Positions 1 to 10,528 of a stretch of 64,000 nt of DNA are shown piece by piece. The position numbers and the translations under genes are program-made. The stretch's first letter is position 1, and the number at the start of each line of letters is the position of its first letter. Origin of the DNA: Cafeteria roenbergensis (lineage: Eukaryota; Sar; Bigyra; Bicosoecida; Cafeteriaceae); contig VLTN01000009.1 of the NCBI GenBank assembly GCA_008330645.1, positions 558,001 through 622,000 on the forward strand, written 5' to 3'. Under the pieces are notes generated by a model that saw only the letters and a list, made by a program, of their open reading frames with translations, was not told the DNA's origin and ran no database searches.

Positions 1-2
1 CG

Positions 3-3000
3 GCGAGTGATGGGCCTGGTGTTGCCGATGCGGAGGGCGGTGCCGCGGCAGCCGTTGGCAGCGAGGACGATTTGGAAATTGACCCGGAACTTGTTGCCAA
101 CGATGGGATTGGCAGCGCGGACCGGCTCGACGCATGGTCCGCTGCGGAGCTGTGCAGCTCCCCGCTGTGGTTCGTGCCGGACGCCGTCCCTGAGGGTGCC
201 ACCTTGGTCGTCTCGCACTCGGACGGAGCCGACGCCGACGACGATTTTGGCCTAGCGCCCTCAGGCGCCGCAGCTGCCGAATCGCCCGACCTTGCACCCG
301 CAGCGGCCAAGGAGGCAGTTGCATCCGCCGCCTCCAGGGTAGCGGTGGTGACTGCGGCGCTCTCGGGGCTTGGCGTCCCGCCGGACGTGGCTGCGAACGC
401 TCGCTCGGGATTGACCGTGGAGGCCGGCGTTGCAAGAGCCATCGTCGACGCTGTGTACGCCCCTGCGCAGCACCGCGCCGACGGCAACGGCGCTCACGAG
501 GGCGACCAAGACTGGGGCGACCGCACGTCGCGGGTGACGCCAAAGCGGGCCAAGCGTGGCTCGAGCGCGAGCCGGCGTCGATCCCACGCACGATCCTCAC
601 TTGCCCGCTCGGTGGGCGAGGGCGGGACCGACGGAGCGGAGGGGCCGGCATTCTCCGAGGGCACGGGGGGACGGCAGCCATCGGCCGCGGCCGCAAGGAA
701 CGAGGCGGCAGCTCTTCGTCAAGCGCTGGCGTCCCTCTTCCCGGAGGCGGCCGCCGAGAGCGGCTTGGAGGGCATTGCCCGCGTGCTGTCTGCGGCAGCG
801 GCTGCTGCTGCTGCCGGCGTTGCTGCCGGGGCAGCGGCAGCCACCTCGTTCACGCCCTCGGCCTCGGCCCCTGCGCTCAGGGTGATGGTCTGCCCGCCTC
901 TGACGGCCGCCGCACAGCGAGGCATCCTTCGAATGGCCCTCGGTCGAGAGGGCGTGGCCGCGCCAGGGGGCGAGGAGTGGGGATGGCTGCTTGGCAGTCG
1001 CATCAAGATGCAGGCCCGCCGCAGACTGGGCAGGCGGCTGGCAGGACCCGTGCGCGACCTCGGACCGACGCCAGAGGCAGTTGGGCTGGCCGCCGCATCG
1101 GGGGAGCGCGACGCCTACCAGGTGCGACGGGCGCAGCGCCGAGCAGTGTTGGACGCCGGAACCGTGTTTGGCGACGCAGCAGCCGTCGCCGCGCGGGAGG
1201 GGGCGTTGGCAATGCACCGGTGGGAGGGACGAGGACCAGGGGCGGACCTCTCGGGGCTCTTCCACCTGCAGAGCCCGCCAGCGAGCCGAGGGAGACGGGG
1301 CTCGATTCACAGGGCTCCCGCCCCCGCTGCAGGCATCGCATCTACGGCTGCAACAGGGGGCCAAGGACCGACTAGACGCACTGGAGCGGGGGCGGGCGCC
1401 ACCAGCACCCGGCCGCAGGCCAAGCGGGCACGAGGACGCCGGCAGTCTGTGGTCGTTGCTGAGACCGCGGAGAAACAGGCCATGCTGGCGATCAGCGCTG
1501 CCGACAACGGCGATGGCGTGGCGGAGGCGACAGAGTGGGCGCTGGCGGCCGCCTCAGGGGCGATCCGGGGAACGGCGTCGGGCGCCATGGCCGTCCGGCG
1601 GGCTGCTCGCCGAGCCTCCGTCTCGGCCGTGGCGAGCAGCGCGTCGGAGCTCGCAGCCACTCGCCAGGGAGCTGCACCCCCTCCCGTCGGCAGGGGTCGG
1701 GACGGCCTGCCGGCCGAAGAGGCCGAAGAGGATGTGAACGGCGGGGGCGCGCCTGGGGGCCCGGAGTCGCGAGGCTGCTTGCTGGCGGACGAGGAGGCTG
1801 ACGCGGTGGCCCCGCGACGCGGGGAGTCGCTGCGAGAGGCGCTGGCAAGGGCGCTGTTTCGTCGGGACTGCATCCCGAGCGGCTCGCTTGCCGGGAGGCT
1901 CCGCGCCGCGAGGATGGCTCTGCCGGGGTACTCGCGTCTCGCGCTTGCGCGCCTGTTGCTTGCTGGGACGCCGGAGCAGGCGCTATCTGCTGCTGTGCGC
2001 CTGCGCCGCCTGCCGTCGCCAGCCGCGGCGCTGGTGCGCGTGCTTGAGCTGGCGGAGCGCGCCTGCCCGCTTGCAGTGGAGGCCGTGCGGCTGCTGGCCT
2101 GCGCGCGCCGGGGGCTCTCGGAGGCAGAGCTGGTGGAGCTGCTCGGCGGCGGCAGCGCCGTGCTCCTCCCGTCGTCCTTCTGTCACCCCTACAGCCGACC
2201 CGGGGCGCTGGGCGGGTCGGGCCGCGGAGGCGAGGCGGCAGCCACCGCGCACGACTCGAGCGCCGCACAGAGCCGCGCCATTGCCAAGGCAGAGGCGGGG
2301 ATGGCAGCGGCGGGCGTGCAAAGCGGGGCGGCGCACGTGTCCGCCATCACAGCGTCTCGCATCGCCCAGGTTGCCAATGCGCCGGACGCCTTCGAGGCCC
2401 AGGCCGCAGCCAAGCCGCAGACGGTGGTGGGAGGAGCGGAGGGGGGTGTGGCGCTCCCGTCGCCCCCCCCCGGCTCGCCGAGGTGGGACGCGCGCGACTG
2501 GAGCGACGCGAGGAGGCTGCTGCTGTCCTGCGCGGTGGTGCGGTGCCGCGGCCTGTGGTGCCTTGACAGCTCGGCAGCACGAGCTGTGTCCTCGCGGGTG
2601 CTGCTGCCCACAGACGCGTCCCGGCTCCCCTACCTGCAGCGCCTCGCCGCGTACTTTTGGGTTCGGCCGCTGGGCCGGCGGAAGCTGGAGGAGCTGCCTC
2701 ACGCAATCGCCCGCATGCTCGCCATCACGCGGCGGACAGCTCCGGCAGAGCTCGGCGTTGCCGCGGCTGACGCTGCCCAAGGCGGTGGCGGTGGCGGTGG
2801 CGGTGGCGGTGGCGGCGGCGCTGCGCCGGCCGCAGCAGCTGCCAAGTCGCGGAGGCCCGGGTCGGCAGCGTCATCCGCCTCATCCGGCATTGGCGGCAAG
2901 GCCTCCCGAGGCCGGGGCAAGGCGGGCTCCAAGACGCCCGCAGCGGAGGCGCCTGAGCCCTTCGGCCGGCCCGGAGGCCACAACGCCGACGCCGTCGTCA

Positions 3001-5207
3001 CCCAGGCGGCCGTGGCGCGCGCAGCGCGCAGCCTCGGCATTTTCCACAGTCGGGCGCTTGGGGCCATGTCGGCGCAGCAGAGGGCGGAACTGGTCCGTCG
3101 CCACTCCGTGCGGCGGCTGCAGCGCCGGCGGCCTTCCGTGATGCTGCACGCGGGATTTCCCCCGCCCCTTGTGTTTCGGCCTGACAGGCTCTCCCTAGCG
3201 ACCCAACTTCTCGCGGCACTGGCAGACGCTCGCCACATCGCGTGGCTGGACGGCGCAGGAGCGGCGGGGCGGGATGACTTGGTGCGCCTGCTCGCCAGCA
3301 CAGGCTTGCCGCGCTGGCTCGTCGCCGCGGCCGTCAGAGACAGCTTTGAGGCCCAGCACGGCATTCAAGGGTTTCCCAACGCGCCGGCATACCACCAGCT
3401 GCGAGGGGCGACGTTTCGGCGCGGATGGAAGTGCGGGTACCTTCGTCCTGCCGCTGGGGCCTCGGAAGAGGATGCCTACGCTGACGATGCTGCGCGCTGG
3501 GCTGCTGCGGTGGCATCTGCCGCTGCAATGCGTCAGTCCCGCGAGGGCGGCAGCGCCGCCGCTCGGGCGGACGGAAGTCCGGGGTCGCCTGGGAGCGTCG
3601 CCTCGTCCGCGGCGACCGGCAGACCACGGTCGGCCGACTCCAGCGGCCGCATGGCCCCGAGCAGCCCTGGCGCTGCGTCGCACACCTCCGCAAGTACGAC
3701 TGCAGGTGCCAGCGCCGTGAGCGCCGGCGCCAAGGCTGCGGCCTCTGCAGGGGGCGTTGGTGCCCTTGCGCTCGAGGCCGGGCACCCTGTCCATGTGACC
3801 CCCGACGCATGGGGCCGCATTCGGCGGCACGGCCCCGCGCAGCTGCGGTCTCTCGCGCGCGCTCTGCTGGACTGTGGGGTGTACGATGACACGGCAGACA
3901 TGCTCGCGGCCGCATTCCTCATGCAGTTCAACGCGGGGTCCTGGGGCACGGCGAAGCGCGTGGCCCTGCGGATCAAGAGAGAGCTGGACGGCGCCTCGCA
4001 GGCGGCCAGCGTGCTTGTGCCTGCTGCCGAGCTCCCGCAGGAGCTGGGAACTACGTCCGACTCGAGGGCTTACGTTCGCTCCCAGGCAACGCGGCGGCTG
4101 GCGGAGCAGGCCAGTGCCCGTGCCAAGTTTGCAATGAGCGAGGAGTCGACTGACAGCGGCAGCGATGGTGACGAGGAGGACGGCATCCGCGGCAGCGCGG
4201 CCAACCGGAGCCGGGCGGGCAAGGCACCCACCCTCAGTGGCGTTGGCGCCAGCCGCGCCAAGCTGCGGGCCGTCGCTCGGCATCCGCGAGGGGCAGGCGC
4301 AGCCCCTCGGACAATCGACTCCCGGCCTGCTGCAGCATCCGCACGGCGCCTGGGGGGGCGGCCTGAGGCTGCCGCGTCCTCTCAGCGCGCCGCTGCACCC
4401 AAGAGCGGTGGGATCGCCGCTGCCACCCCTGGCGGCACTGCTGCCAGCGAGCAGCTGACGCCCGCCCAGGCGACGAAGCGCTCCCTAGAGAAGGCCGCTG
4501 CTCTTGGGACGGCGCCCTTGCTGGAGGGCCATGCTGCCTGGGACTTTGCCGACGGCCCGAGCGGGTCCGCGCTTCCCGAGGGCGCAGGACGGGAGGACAG
4601 AATCCGCCAGCGCACCGAGGCTATGTCCGCCACGAACTGGGGTCCGGCGATTGACGACGCCGAGGAGGCTGCGCAGGCCGCCGCCGCGCTTGCGGGGCTG
4701 TGGCTGGACAGGCTTCGTGGCTGCCTCGCCGAGTCAAAGGACGTCCTTTCGCAAGCGACGTCAATGCCCCCGAGGTGGGTGCTAAGCAGGCTCCCAGGCG
4801 GTGCTGCGTCGAGGGGCTCGGTGAGTGCTGGGGCCGTGTTTGTGCCCTTGCTGGGCAGCAATCGCGACGCCGCCAACGAGGCGAAGGATCCGAACGAGGA
4901 CCCAGGAGCCGCCATTGCGCGAAGGGCGCTGGCAGCTGGGCTGGAGTCGGTGCTACCTCGCATGCCCACTCAGCGCCGAGACCTCGTCTGGCCCCCGGCA
5001 GTCGTACAGCGCCTGTCCGCCTTGCATGAGGTCTGCTGCCAGCTTGACCGAATCATTGGTCCAGCCCACCCGGCATGCCTGCAAGTGCAGGCTGCCTGGG
5101 TCGAGGCCTATGGCCTCACCCCCCAGCTCGTGGAGATCGAGCTTTCTCGTGCCATTGCTGTGCGGCAAGCGCTGGACAGCGCCAGGGCATCTGCAGGTCA
5201 CGGCTAA
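3..5207 (+). CDS. NACHT/winged-helix and TPR-type large protein, 5' end missing
   Basis: The reading frame is already open at the window edge and runs to a TAA at 5205-5207, giving at least 1,734 residues; the start lies off the window. Most of the protein is low-complexity Ala/Arg/Gly/Ser sequence. Around bases 2098-2150 is ACARRGLSEAELVELLGG, and at about 2650-2712 AYFWVRPLGRRKLEELPHAI. Both resemble the winged-helix segment after the NACHT ATPase in NPHP3/NWD1/TEP1-type proteins, where an R..EELP motif is typical. The C-terminus (about 5047-5175: DRIIGPAHPACLQV, then SRAIAVRQAL) looks like a degenerate kinesin-light-chain TPR. A Walker A site is not in the visible part and would lie upstream. 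A polyglycine run comes from a (GGCGGT)n tract at 2781-2819. The family is inferred from short motifs; a scaffold or signalling role is only a guess. Confidence 0.62.
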   Translation, partial: ASDGPGVADAEGGAAAAVGSEDDLEIDPELVANDGIGSADRLDAWSAAELCSSPLWFVPDAVPEGATLVVSHSDGADADDDFGLAPSGAAAAESPDLAPAAAKEAVASAASRVAVVTAALSGLGVPPDVAANARSGLTVEAGVARAIVDAVYAPAQHRADGNGAHEGDQDWGDRTSRVTPKRAKRGSSASRRRSHARSSLARSVGEGGTDGAEGPAFSEGTGGRQPSAAAARNEAAALRQALASLFPEAAAESGLEGIARVLSAAAAAAAAGVAAGAAAATSFTPSASAPALRVMVCPPLTAAAQRGILRMALGREGVAAPGGEEWGWLLGSRIKMQARRRLGRRLAGPVRDLGPTPEAVGLAAASGERDAYQVRRAQRRAVLDAGTVFGDAAAVAAREGALAMHRWEGRGPGADLSGLFHLQSPPASRGRRGSIHRAPAPAAGIASTAATGGQGPTRRTGAGAGATSTRPQAKRARGRRQSVVVAETAEKQAMLAISAADNGDGVAEATEWALAAASGAIRGTASGAMAVRRAARRASVSAVASSASELAATRQGAAPPPVGRGRDGLPAEEAEEDVNGGGAPGGPESRGCLLADEEADAVAPRRGESLREALARALFRRDCIPSGSLAGRLRAARMALPGYSRLALARLLLAGTPEQALSAAVRLRRLPSPAAALVRVLELAERACPLAVEAVRLLACARRGLSEAELVELLGGGSAVLLPSSFCHPYSRPGALGGSGRGGEAAATAHDSSAAQSRAIAKAEAGMAAAGVQSGAAHVSAITASRIAQVANAPDAFEAQAAAKPQTVVGGAEGGVALPSPPPGSPRWDARDWSDARRLLLSCAVVRCRGLWCLDSSAARAVSSRVLLPTDASRLPYLQRLAAYFWVRPLGRRKLEELPHAIARMLAITRRTAPAELGVAAADAAQGGGGGGGGGGGGGAAPAAAAAKSRRPGSAASSASSGIGGKASRGRGKAGSKTPAAEAPEPFGRPGGHNADAVVTQAAVARAARSLGIFHSRALGAMSAQQRAELVRRHSVRRLQRRRPSVMLHAGFPPPLVFRPDRLSLATQLLAALADARHIAWLDGAGAAGRDDLVRLLASTGLPRWLVAAAVRDSFEAQHGIQGFPNAPAYHQLRGATFRRGWKCGYLRPAAGASEEDAYADDAARWAAAVASAAAMRQSREGGSAAARADGSPGSPGSVASSAATGRPRSADSSGRMAPSSPGAASHTSASTTAGASAVSAGAKAAASAGGVGALALEAGHPVHVTPDAWGRIRRHGPAQLRSLARALLDCGVYDDTADMLAAAFLMQFNAGSWGTAKRVALRIKRELDGASQAASVLVPAAELPQELGTTSDSRAYVRSQATRRLAEQASARAKFAMSEESTDSGSDGDEEDGIRGSAANRSRAGKAPTLSGVGASRAKLRAVARHPRGAGAAPRTIDSRPAAASARRLGGRPEAAASSQRAAAPKSGGIAAATPGGTAASEQLTPAQATKRSLEKAAALGTAPLLEGHAAWDFADGPSGSALPEGAGREDRIRQRTEAMSATNWGPAIDDAEEAAQAAAALAGLWLDRLRGCLAESKDVLSQATSMPPRWVLSRLPGGAASRGSVSAGAVFVPLLGSNRDAANEAKDPNEDPGAAIARRALAAGLESVLPRMPTQRRDLVWPPAVVQRLSALHEVCCQLDRIIGPAHPACLQVQAAWVEAYGLTPQLVEIELSRAIAVRQALDSARASAGHG
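2781..2819. repeat. (GGCGGT)n microsatellite encoding polyglycine
   Basis: About six GGCGGT hexamers in frame inside the first gene give an uninterrupted glycine run. It is probably length-polymorphic. Confidence 0.85.
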
Positions 5208-5420
5208 ACGACTGGGACTCTCACGGCGCGCTAAGCTGCAGCACTGATAGCACGCGGACAAGCGTGCCTGCCTGTCCGCAACAGCTCCAGGAGCTCGACT
5301 TTTCGGGAGTGTTCACGTCGGCCGCTGCATTCTCGCGTGGGCTTTTGAGCTTGTGGGCGCTCGTGCGTGCCAACGGCCGGCGAGACTCAATCTGGCTTGT
5401 TGGGGGGGCATGCGACGCAG

Positions 5421-6040
5421 TCACAGGTCCGAACCCTCCACAACATCGCTGACGCTCAGAGCCTCTCCAGTGTGGGGGAGCGGGCGGAAAGCGGTGATGA
5501 TCACGTCCTTGCCGTCGACCTTGGCGTGCACCTTGAAGTTGGTGCCGGCCACGACCTGAGTGCGGTAGCGCTGGACCTCGAGGGCCTCGCATACGCCAAG
5601 CTTGGCAGCAACTGCGGCCTTGACCTGAGGTGGGGCACGGGGGCGGTGAAGAGAAAGCCAGCACAGCGGCGGCACACGGGGAGGCAGAGTCGAGGAAACG
5701 CGCGAATGAAGCACAGCCGAAAACGACCTTGGCGCTCTGATCACTGAGAGTCTCGTGCGTGGCGGCCTCGCCGCCGCAAACCCCCCCCAAGGCCCCCGGA
5801 GCGCTCGCCCGCACGGCTCATTCTGTCACTCGGTGGTGGGGCTCCCGAATCGCCTGGCCCTGGCCACAGATCCTGTCGCCGTTGCGCCACCGCGCAAGGC
5901 GCAGGCGAGCGTAGAAGATCTTGTTGCAGGCAAAGCGCGCGCGGCGCGGGGCACTCGCGTGGGCTCACGGCGTCGGTCTCGAACTGGCCCTTGACCTCAG
6001 CATCGGCCTCGCGGATTGCGCTCATGCCACCGGCAGCCAT
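5421..6040 (-). CDS. Stefin-type cystatin (cysteine protease inhibitor), two exons
   Basis: Exon 1 is 6040-5969 and exon 2 is 5624-5421. The 344-base intron starts GTGAGC and ends CTCAG, and the join is in phase 0. The predicted protein has 91 residues, close to the usual ~98 of stefins. It carries the cystatin hallmarks in order: an N-terminal Gly-Gly (MAAGG), the papain-blocking QVVAG loop (QVVAGTNFKVHAKV) and the second-hairpin motif PLPHTGE. There is no signal peptide, so it should be a cytosolic inhibitor of papain-like cathepsins. Exon 1 uses the first ATG that gives a stefin-like N-terminus; a longer open frame continues upstream but does not resemble the family. The gene converges with the large gene to its left, with 213 bases between stop codons. 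Confidence 0.86.
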
Positions 6041-6287
6041 TCTGTCTGATTTGCCTTGCTTGTACGAGCTGGGAGTGCTGCCCCGCAGCGTTCCACAGGG
6101 TTGCAGAGCAGCGCTCTGCCAGCATCGGCATTCTCCGAGCGAGCGAGAGGGCAAAACAATGCGCAACTGCGGGAAAGGAAGGAGCGTCCCTGCGTCGGTA
6201 TTGCTGAACAGGAAGCGCCGCAGCAAGAGAAGGGATGCTGACAAGGTATGTGGTTTGTAGTAATTGATTGTGTCCCTATGAGCGTAC

Positions 6288-6359
6288 TCCCTCGTGGTCC
6301 AACGGCTAGGATATCACGTTTTCACCGTGGAAATCCGGGTTCGATTCCCGGCGGGGGAA
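6288..6359 (+). tRNA. tRNA-Glu (anticodon UUC)
   Basis: A 72-nt cloverleaf. The acceptor stem TCCCTCG pairs with CGGGGGA (one G-U), and the D arm holds GGTCCAACGGCTAGGAT (A box). The anticodon stem TCACG/CGTGG encloses loop TTTTCAC with TTC at 6321-6323. The T arm is GGGTTCGATTCCCG (B box). The discriminator base is A. No intron. Confidence 0.96.
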
Positions 6360-6362
6360 GCA

Positions 6363-6368
6363 TTTTTT
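6363..6368 (+). terminator. Pol III T-run terminator of tRNA-Glu(UUC)
   Basis: Six consecutive T residues begin four bases after the mature tRNA 3' end, as expected for RNA polymerase III termination. Confidence 0.85.
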
Positions 6369-6571
6369 GTCCCTGTTTTGTTTTTGCACGCGAGTCGAAC
6401 AATGGGGCGAGCCCAAAGGATGCTCGAATGCAGGCGCAACGCTTGGTGAAGCGACAGGAATGACAACGGAATGCGGTGTGGAGCGCACTCTCAGCGCCAG
6501 CAGGGAAAAGGTTGGGGCTGGAGCATTGCAGACACTTTCATTAACCAGAATTCAATCCGCTGCTCAGCTTT

Positions 6572-6643
6572 TCCCACATGGTCCAGTGGCTAGGATATCA
6601 CGTTCTCACCGTGGATGCCCGGGTTCGATTCCCGGTGTGGGAA
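6572..6643 (+). tRNA. tRNA-Glu (anticodon CUC), plus-strand copy
   Basis: A 72-nt cloverleaf with acceptor TCCCACA/TGTGGGA and discriminator A. The anticodon CTC is at 6605-6607 in loop TTCTCAC, and the B box is GGTTCGATTCC. The tRNA sequence matches the nine minus-strand genes of the neighbouring array, and the 8 bases just upstream (CAGCTTTT) are shared with them. It is the only plus-strand copy and lies outside the tandem repeat. Confidence 0.96.
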
Positions 6644-6647
6644 GTTG

Positions 6648-6652
6648 TTTTT
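6648..6652 (+). terminator. Pol III T-run terminator of plus-strand tRNA-Glu(CUC)
   Basis: A T5 run begins five bases after the tRNA; the leader GTTG before it is shared with the array copies. Confidence 0.8.
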
Positions 6653-6995
6653 GCAGAGTTTTTGCACTTGGACGACTGGCAGCTTTGGGCTTGAAGGTGT
6701 CAAACAGGCAAGCGAACTACGGCTGGAGCTCGCTTGGGGTGCAAACGAGAGCTGTGGTGCATGAAAGAGCTCGCACATGGGTTCCACCTGACACGTGTCG
6801 TTTCGAGAGCTCAAGCTGCTTGCCTCGCAATGGAACCGAAGAAAATGACTCGCGGCACCTGTCCGCAGGGAGGGTCGTGGCCCGACCACCAGCGAGGACA
6901 GCCGCGTACAAGCGCCACCCGACACAGCTGCAGCGCTCGCAAAGCGGGGAGGGGGGCGTGTGGGGCGTGTGGGGCGGGTGGGGTGCAAAAACAAC

Positions 6996-7067
6996 TTCCC
7001 ACACCGGGAATCGAACCCGGGCATCCACGGTGAGAACGTGATATCCTAGCCACTGGACCATGTGGGA
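6996..7067 (-). tRNA. tRNA-Glu (CUC), array copy 1
   Basis: Same 72-nt sequence as the plus-strand copy at 6572-6643, with an A5 run (T5 on the sense strand) at 6987-6991 as terminator. Its unit is left-truncated: array homology starts only about 147 bases to its left. Confidence 0.95.
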
Positions 7068-7574
7068 AAAGCTGAAAAACTGGCCAATTTCTGAACATCG
7101 GAAAACGAGATCGACGACCACATCATGCAACACACGCAATCACCCCACACAGACCCACACACTCGCCTCCCCCAAGACCGCCCCACCGGCCCCTCGACCC
7201 AGCAGGACGCGGGTGATCGACCGACCACGCCAGGCGCGCCGTGAGCCGTCACGGGGGCGCGCCATGGGCCGACCCCCAGCACGGACTCCTGCGCGCGCGG
7301 TCGTGACGTGTCGTGACGACGTCGGCGTCTGGGTCCCGGGACACCACCAGGGAGGCTCGGGCGAGGCGGTGCGGGCCCCACCCCCGCTGCGGCCTCGCCG
7401 GGGGACAACGCGGTCGCCGGCCGGCTCGCGGCACCTGTCTGCAGGGAGGGTCGTGGCCCGACCACCAGCGAGGACAGCCGCGTACAAGCGCCACCCGACA
7501 CAGCTGCAGCGCTCGCAAAGCGGGGAGGGGGGCGTGTGGGGCGTGTGTGGGGCGGGTGGGGGTGCAAAAACAAC

Positions 7575-7646
7575 TTCCCACACCGGGAATCGAACCCGGG
7601 CATCCACGGTGAGAACGTGATATCCTAGCCACTGGACCATGTGGGA
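7575..7646 (-). tRNA. tRNA-Glu (CUC), array copy 2
   Basis: Intact cloverleaf identical to copy 1, with terminator T5 on its 3' side and the conserved upstream block on its 5' side. Confidence 0.95.
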
Positions 7647-8150
7647 AAAGCTGAAAAACTGGCCAATTTCTGAACATCGGAAACCGAGACCGACGACCAC
7701 ATCATGCAACACACACACAATCACCCCACACAGCCACACACTCGCCTCTCCCAAGACCGCCCCACCGGCCCCTCGACCCAGCAGGACGCGGGTGATCGAC
7801 CGACCACGCCAGGCGCGCCGTGGGCCGTCACGGGGGCGCGCCATGGGCCGACCCCCAGCACGGACTCCTGCGCGCGCGGTCGTGACGTGTCGTGACGACG
7901 TCGGCGTCTGGGTCCCGGGACACCACCAGGGAGGCTCGGGCGAGGCGGTGCGGGCCCCACCCCCGCTGCGGCCTCGCCGGGGGACAACGCGGTCGCCGGC
8001 CGGCTCGCGGCACCTGTCTGCAGGGAGGGTCGTGGCCCGACCACCAGCGAGGACAGCCGCGTACAAGCGCCACCCGACACAGCTGCAGCGCTCGCAAAGC
8101 GGTGAGGGGCGCGTGCGGGGCGTGTGGGGCGGGTGGGGTGCAAAAACAAC

Positions 8151-8222
8151 TTCCCACACCGGGAATCGAACCCGGGCATCCACGGTGAGAACGTGATATC
8201 CTAGCCACTGGACCATGTGGGA
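8151..8222 (-). tRNA. tRNA-Glu (CUC), array copy 3
   Basis: Intact cloverleaf identical to copy 1. The upstream block has one extra A (GCTGAAAAAACTGG), so the flank varies while the gene does not. Confidence 0.95.
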
Positions 8223-8728
8223 AAAGCTGAAAAAACTGGCCAATTTCTGAACATCGGAAACCGAGACCGACGACCACATCATGCAACACACACACAATCA
8301 CCCCACACAGCCACACACTCGCCTCTCCCAAGACCGCCCCACCGGCCCCTCGACCCAGCAGGACGCGGGTGATCGACCGACCCCGCCGGGCGCGCCGTGG
8401 GCCGTCACGGGGGCGCGCCAGGGGCCGACCCCCAGCACGGACTCCTGCGCGCGCGGTCGTGACGTGTCGTGACGACGTCGGCGTCTGGGTCCCGGGACAC
8501 CACCAGGGAGGCTCGGGCGAGGCGGTGCGGGCCCCACCCCCGCTGCGGCCTCGCCCGGGGAACAACGCGGTCGCTGGTCGGCTCGCGGCACCTGTCTGCA
8601 GGGAGGGTCGTGGCCCGACCACCAGCGAGGACAGCCGCGTACAAGCGCCACCCGACACAGCTGCAGCGCTCGCAAAGCGGGGAGGGGGGCGTGTGGGGCG
8701 TGTGGGGCGGGTGGGGTGCAAAAACAAC

Positions 8729-8800
8729 TTCCCACACCGGGAATCGAACCCGGGCATCCACGGTGAGAACGTGATATCCTAGCCACTGGACCATGTGGGA
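8729..8800 (-). tRNA. tRNA-Glu (CUC), array copy 4
   Basis: Intact cloverleaf identical to copy 1. Its unit carries spacer variants (CGCTGGTCGG in place of CGCCGGCCGG) shared only with the unit of copy 9. Confidence 0.95.
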
Positions 8801-9303
8801 AAAGCTGAAAAACTGGCCAATTTCTGAACATCGGAAACCGAGACCGACGACCACATCACGCAACACACACACAATCACCCCACACAGCCACACACTCGCC
8901 TCCCCCAAGACCGCCCCACCGGCCCCTCGACCCAGCAGGACGCGGGTGATCGACCGACCACGCCAGGCGCGCCGTGAGCCGTCACGAGGGCGCGGCGGGG
9001 CCGACCCCCAGCACGGACTCCTGCGCGCGCGGTCGTGACGACGTCGGCGTCTGGGTCCCGGGACACCACCAGGGAGGCTCGGGCGAGGCGGTGCGGGCCC
9101 CACCCCCGCTGCGGCCTCGCCGGGGGACAACGCGGTCGCCGGCCGGCTCGCGGCACCTGTCTGCAGGGAGGGTCGTGGCCCGACCACCAGCGAGGACAGC
9201 CGCGTACAAGCGCCACCCGACACAGCTGCAGCGCTCGCAAAGCGGTGAGGGGCGCGTGCGGGGCGTTGCGGGGCGTGTGGGGCGGGTGGGGTGCAAAAAC
9301 AAC

Positions 9304-9375
9304 TTCCCACACCGGGAATCGAACCCGGGCATCCACGGTGAGAACGTGATATCCTAGCCACTGGACCATGTGGGA
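9304..9375 (-). tRNA. tRNA-Glu (CUC), array copy 5
   Basis: Intact cloverleaf identical to copy 1. The spacer to its left (about 8985-9045) has short deletions relative to most units. Confidence 0.95.
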
Positions 9376-9879
9376 AAAGCTGAAAAACTGGCCAATTTCT
9401 GAACATCGGAAACCGAGACCGACGACCACATCATGCAACACACACACAATCACCCCACACAGCCACACACTCGCCTCTCCCAAGACCGCCCCACCGGCCC
9501 CTCGACCCAGCAGGACGCGGGTGATCGACCGACCACGCCAGGCGCGCCGTGGGCCGTCACGGGGGCGCGCCATGGGCCGACCCCCAGCACGGACTCCTGC
9601 GCGCGCGGTCGTGACGTGTCGTGACGACGTCGGCGTCTGGGTCCCGGGACACCACCAGGGAGGCCCGGGCGAGGCGGTGCGGGCCCCGCCCCCGCTGCGG
9701 CCTCGCCGGGGGACAACGCGGTCGCCGGCCGGCTCGCGGCACCTGTCTGCAGGGAGGGTCGTGGCCCGACCACCAGCGAGGACAGCCGCGTACAAGCGCC
9801 ACCCGACACAGCTGCAGCGCTCGCAAAGCGGGGAGGGGGGCGTGTGGGGCGTGTGGGGCGGGTGGGGTGCAAAAACAAC

Positions 9880-9951
9880 TTCCCACACCGGGAATCGAAC
9901 CCGGGCATCCACGGTGAGAACGTGATATCCTAGCCACTGGACCATGTGGGA
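9880..9951 (-). tRNA. tRNA-Glu (CUC), array copy 6
   Basis: Intact cloverleaf identical to copy 1, with standard flanks. Confidence 0.95.
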
Positions 9952-10456
9952 AAAGCTGAAAAACTGGCCAATTTCTGAACATCGGAAACCGAGACCGACG
10001 ACCACATCATGCAACACACACACAATCACCCCACACAGCCACACACTCGCCTCTCCCAAGACCGCCCCACCGGCCCCTCGACCCAGCAGGACGCGGGTGA
10101 TCGACCGACCACGCCAGGCGCGCCGTGGGCCGTCACGGGGGGCGCGCCATGGGCCGACCCCCAGCACGGACTCCTGCGCGCGCGGTCGTGACGTGTCGTG
10201 ACGACGTCGGCGTCTGGGTCCCGGGACACCACCAGGGAGGCTCGGGCGAGGCGGTGCGGGCCCCACCCCCGCTGCGGCCTCGCCGGGGGACAACGCGGTC
10301 GCCGGCCGGCTCGCGGCACCTGTCTGCAGGGAGGGTCGTGGCCCGACCACCAGCGAGGACAGCCGCGTACAAGCGCCACCCGACACAGCTGCAGCGCTCG
10401 CAAAGCGGTGAGGGGCGCGTGCGGGGCGTGTGGGGCGGGTGGGGTGCAAAAACAAC

Positions 10457-10528
10457 TTCCCACACCGGGAATCGAACCCGGGCATCCACGGTGAGAACGT
10501 GATATCCTAGCCACTGGACCATGTGGGA
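10457..10528 (-). tRNA. tRNA-Glu (CUC), array copy 7
   Basis: Intact cloverleaf identical to copy 1, with standard flanks. Confidence 0.95.
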
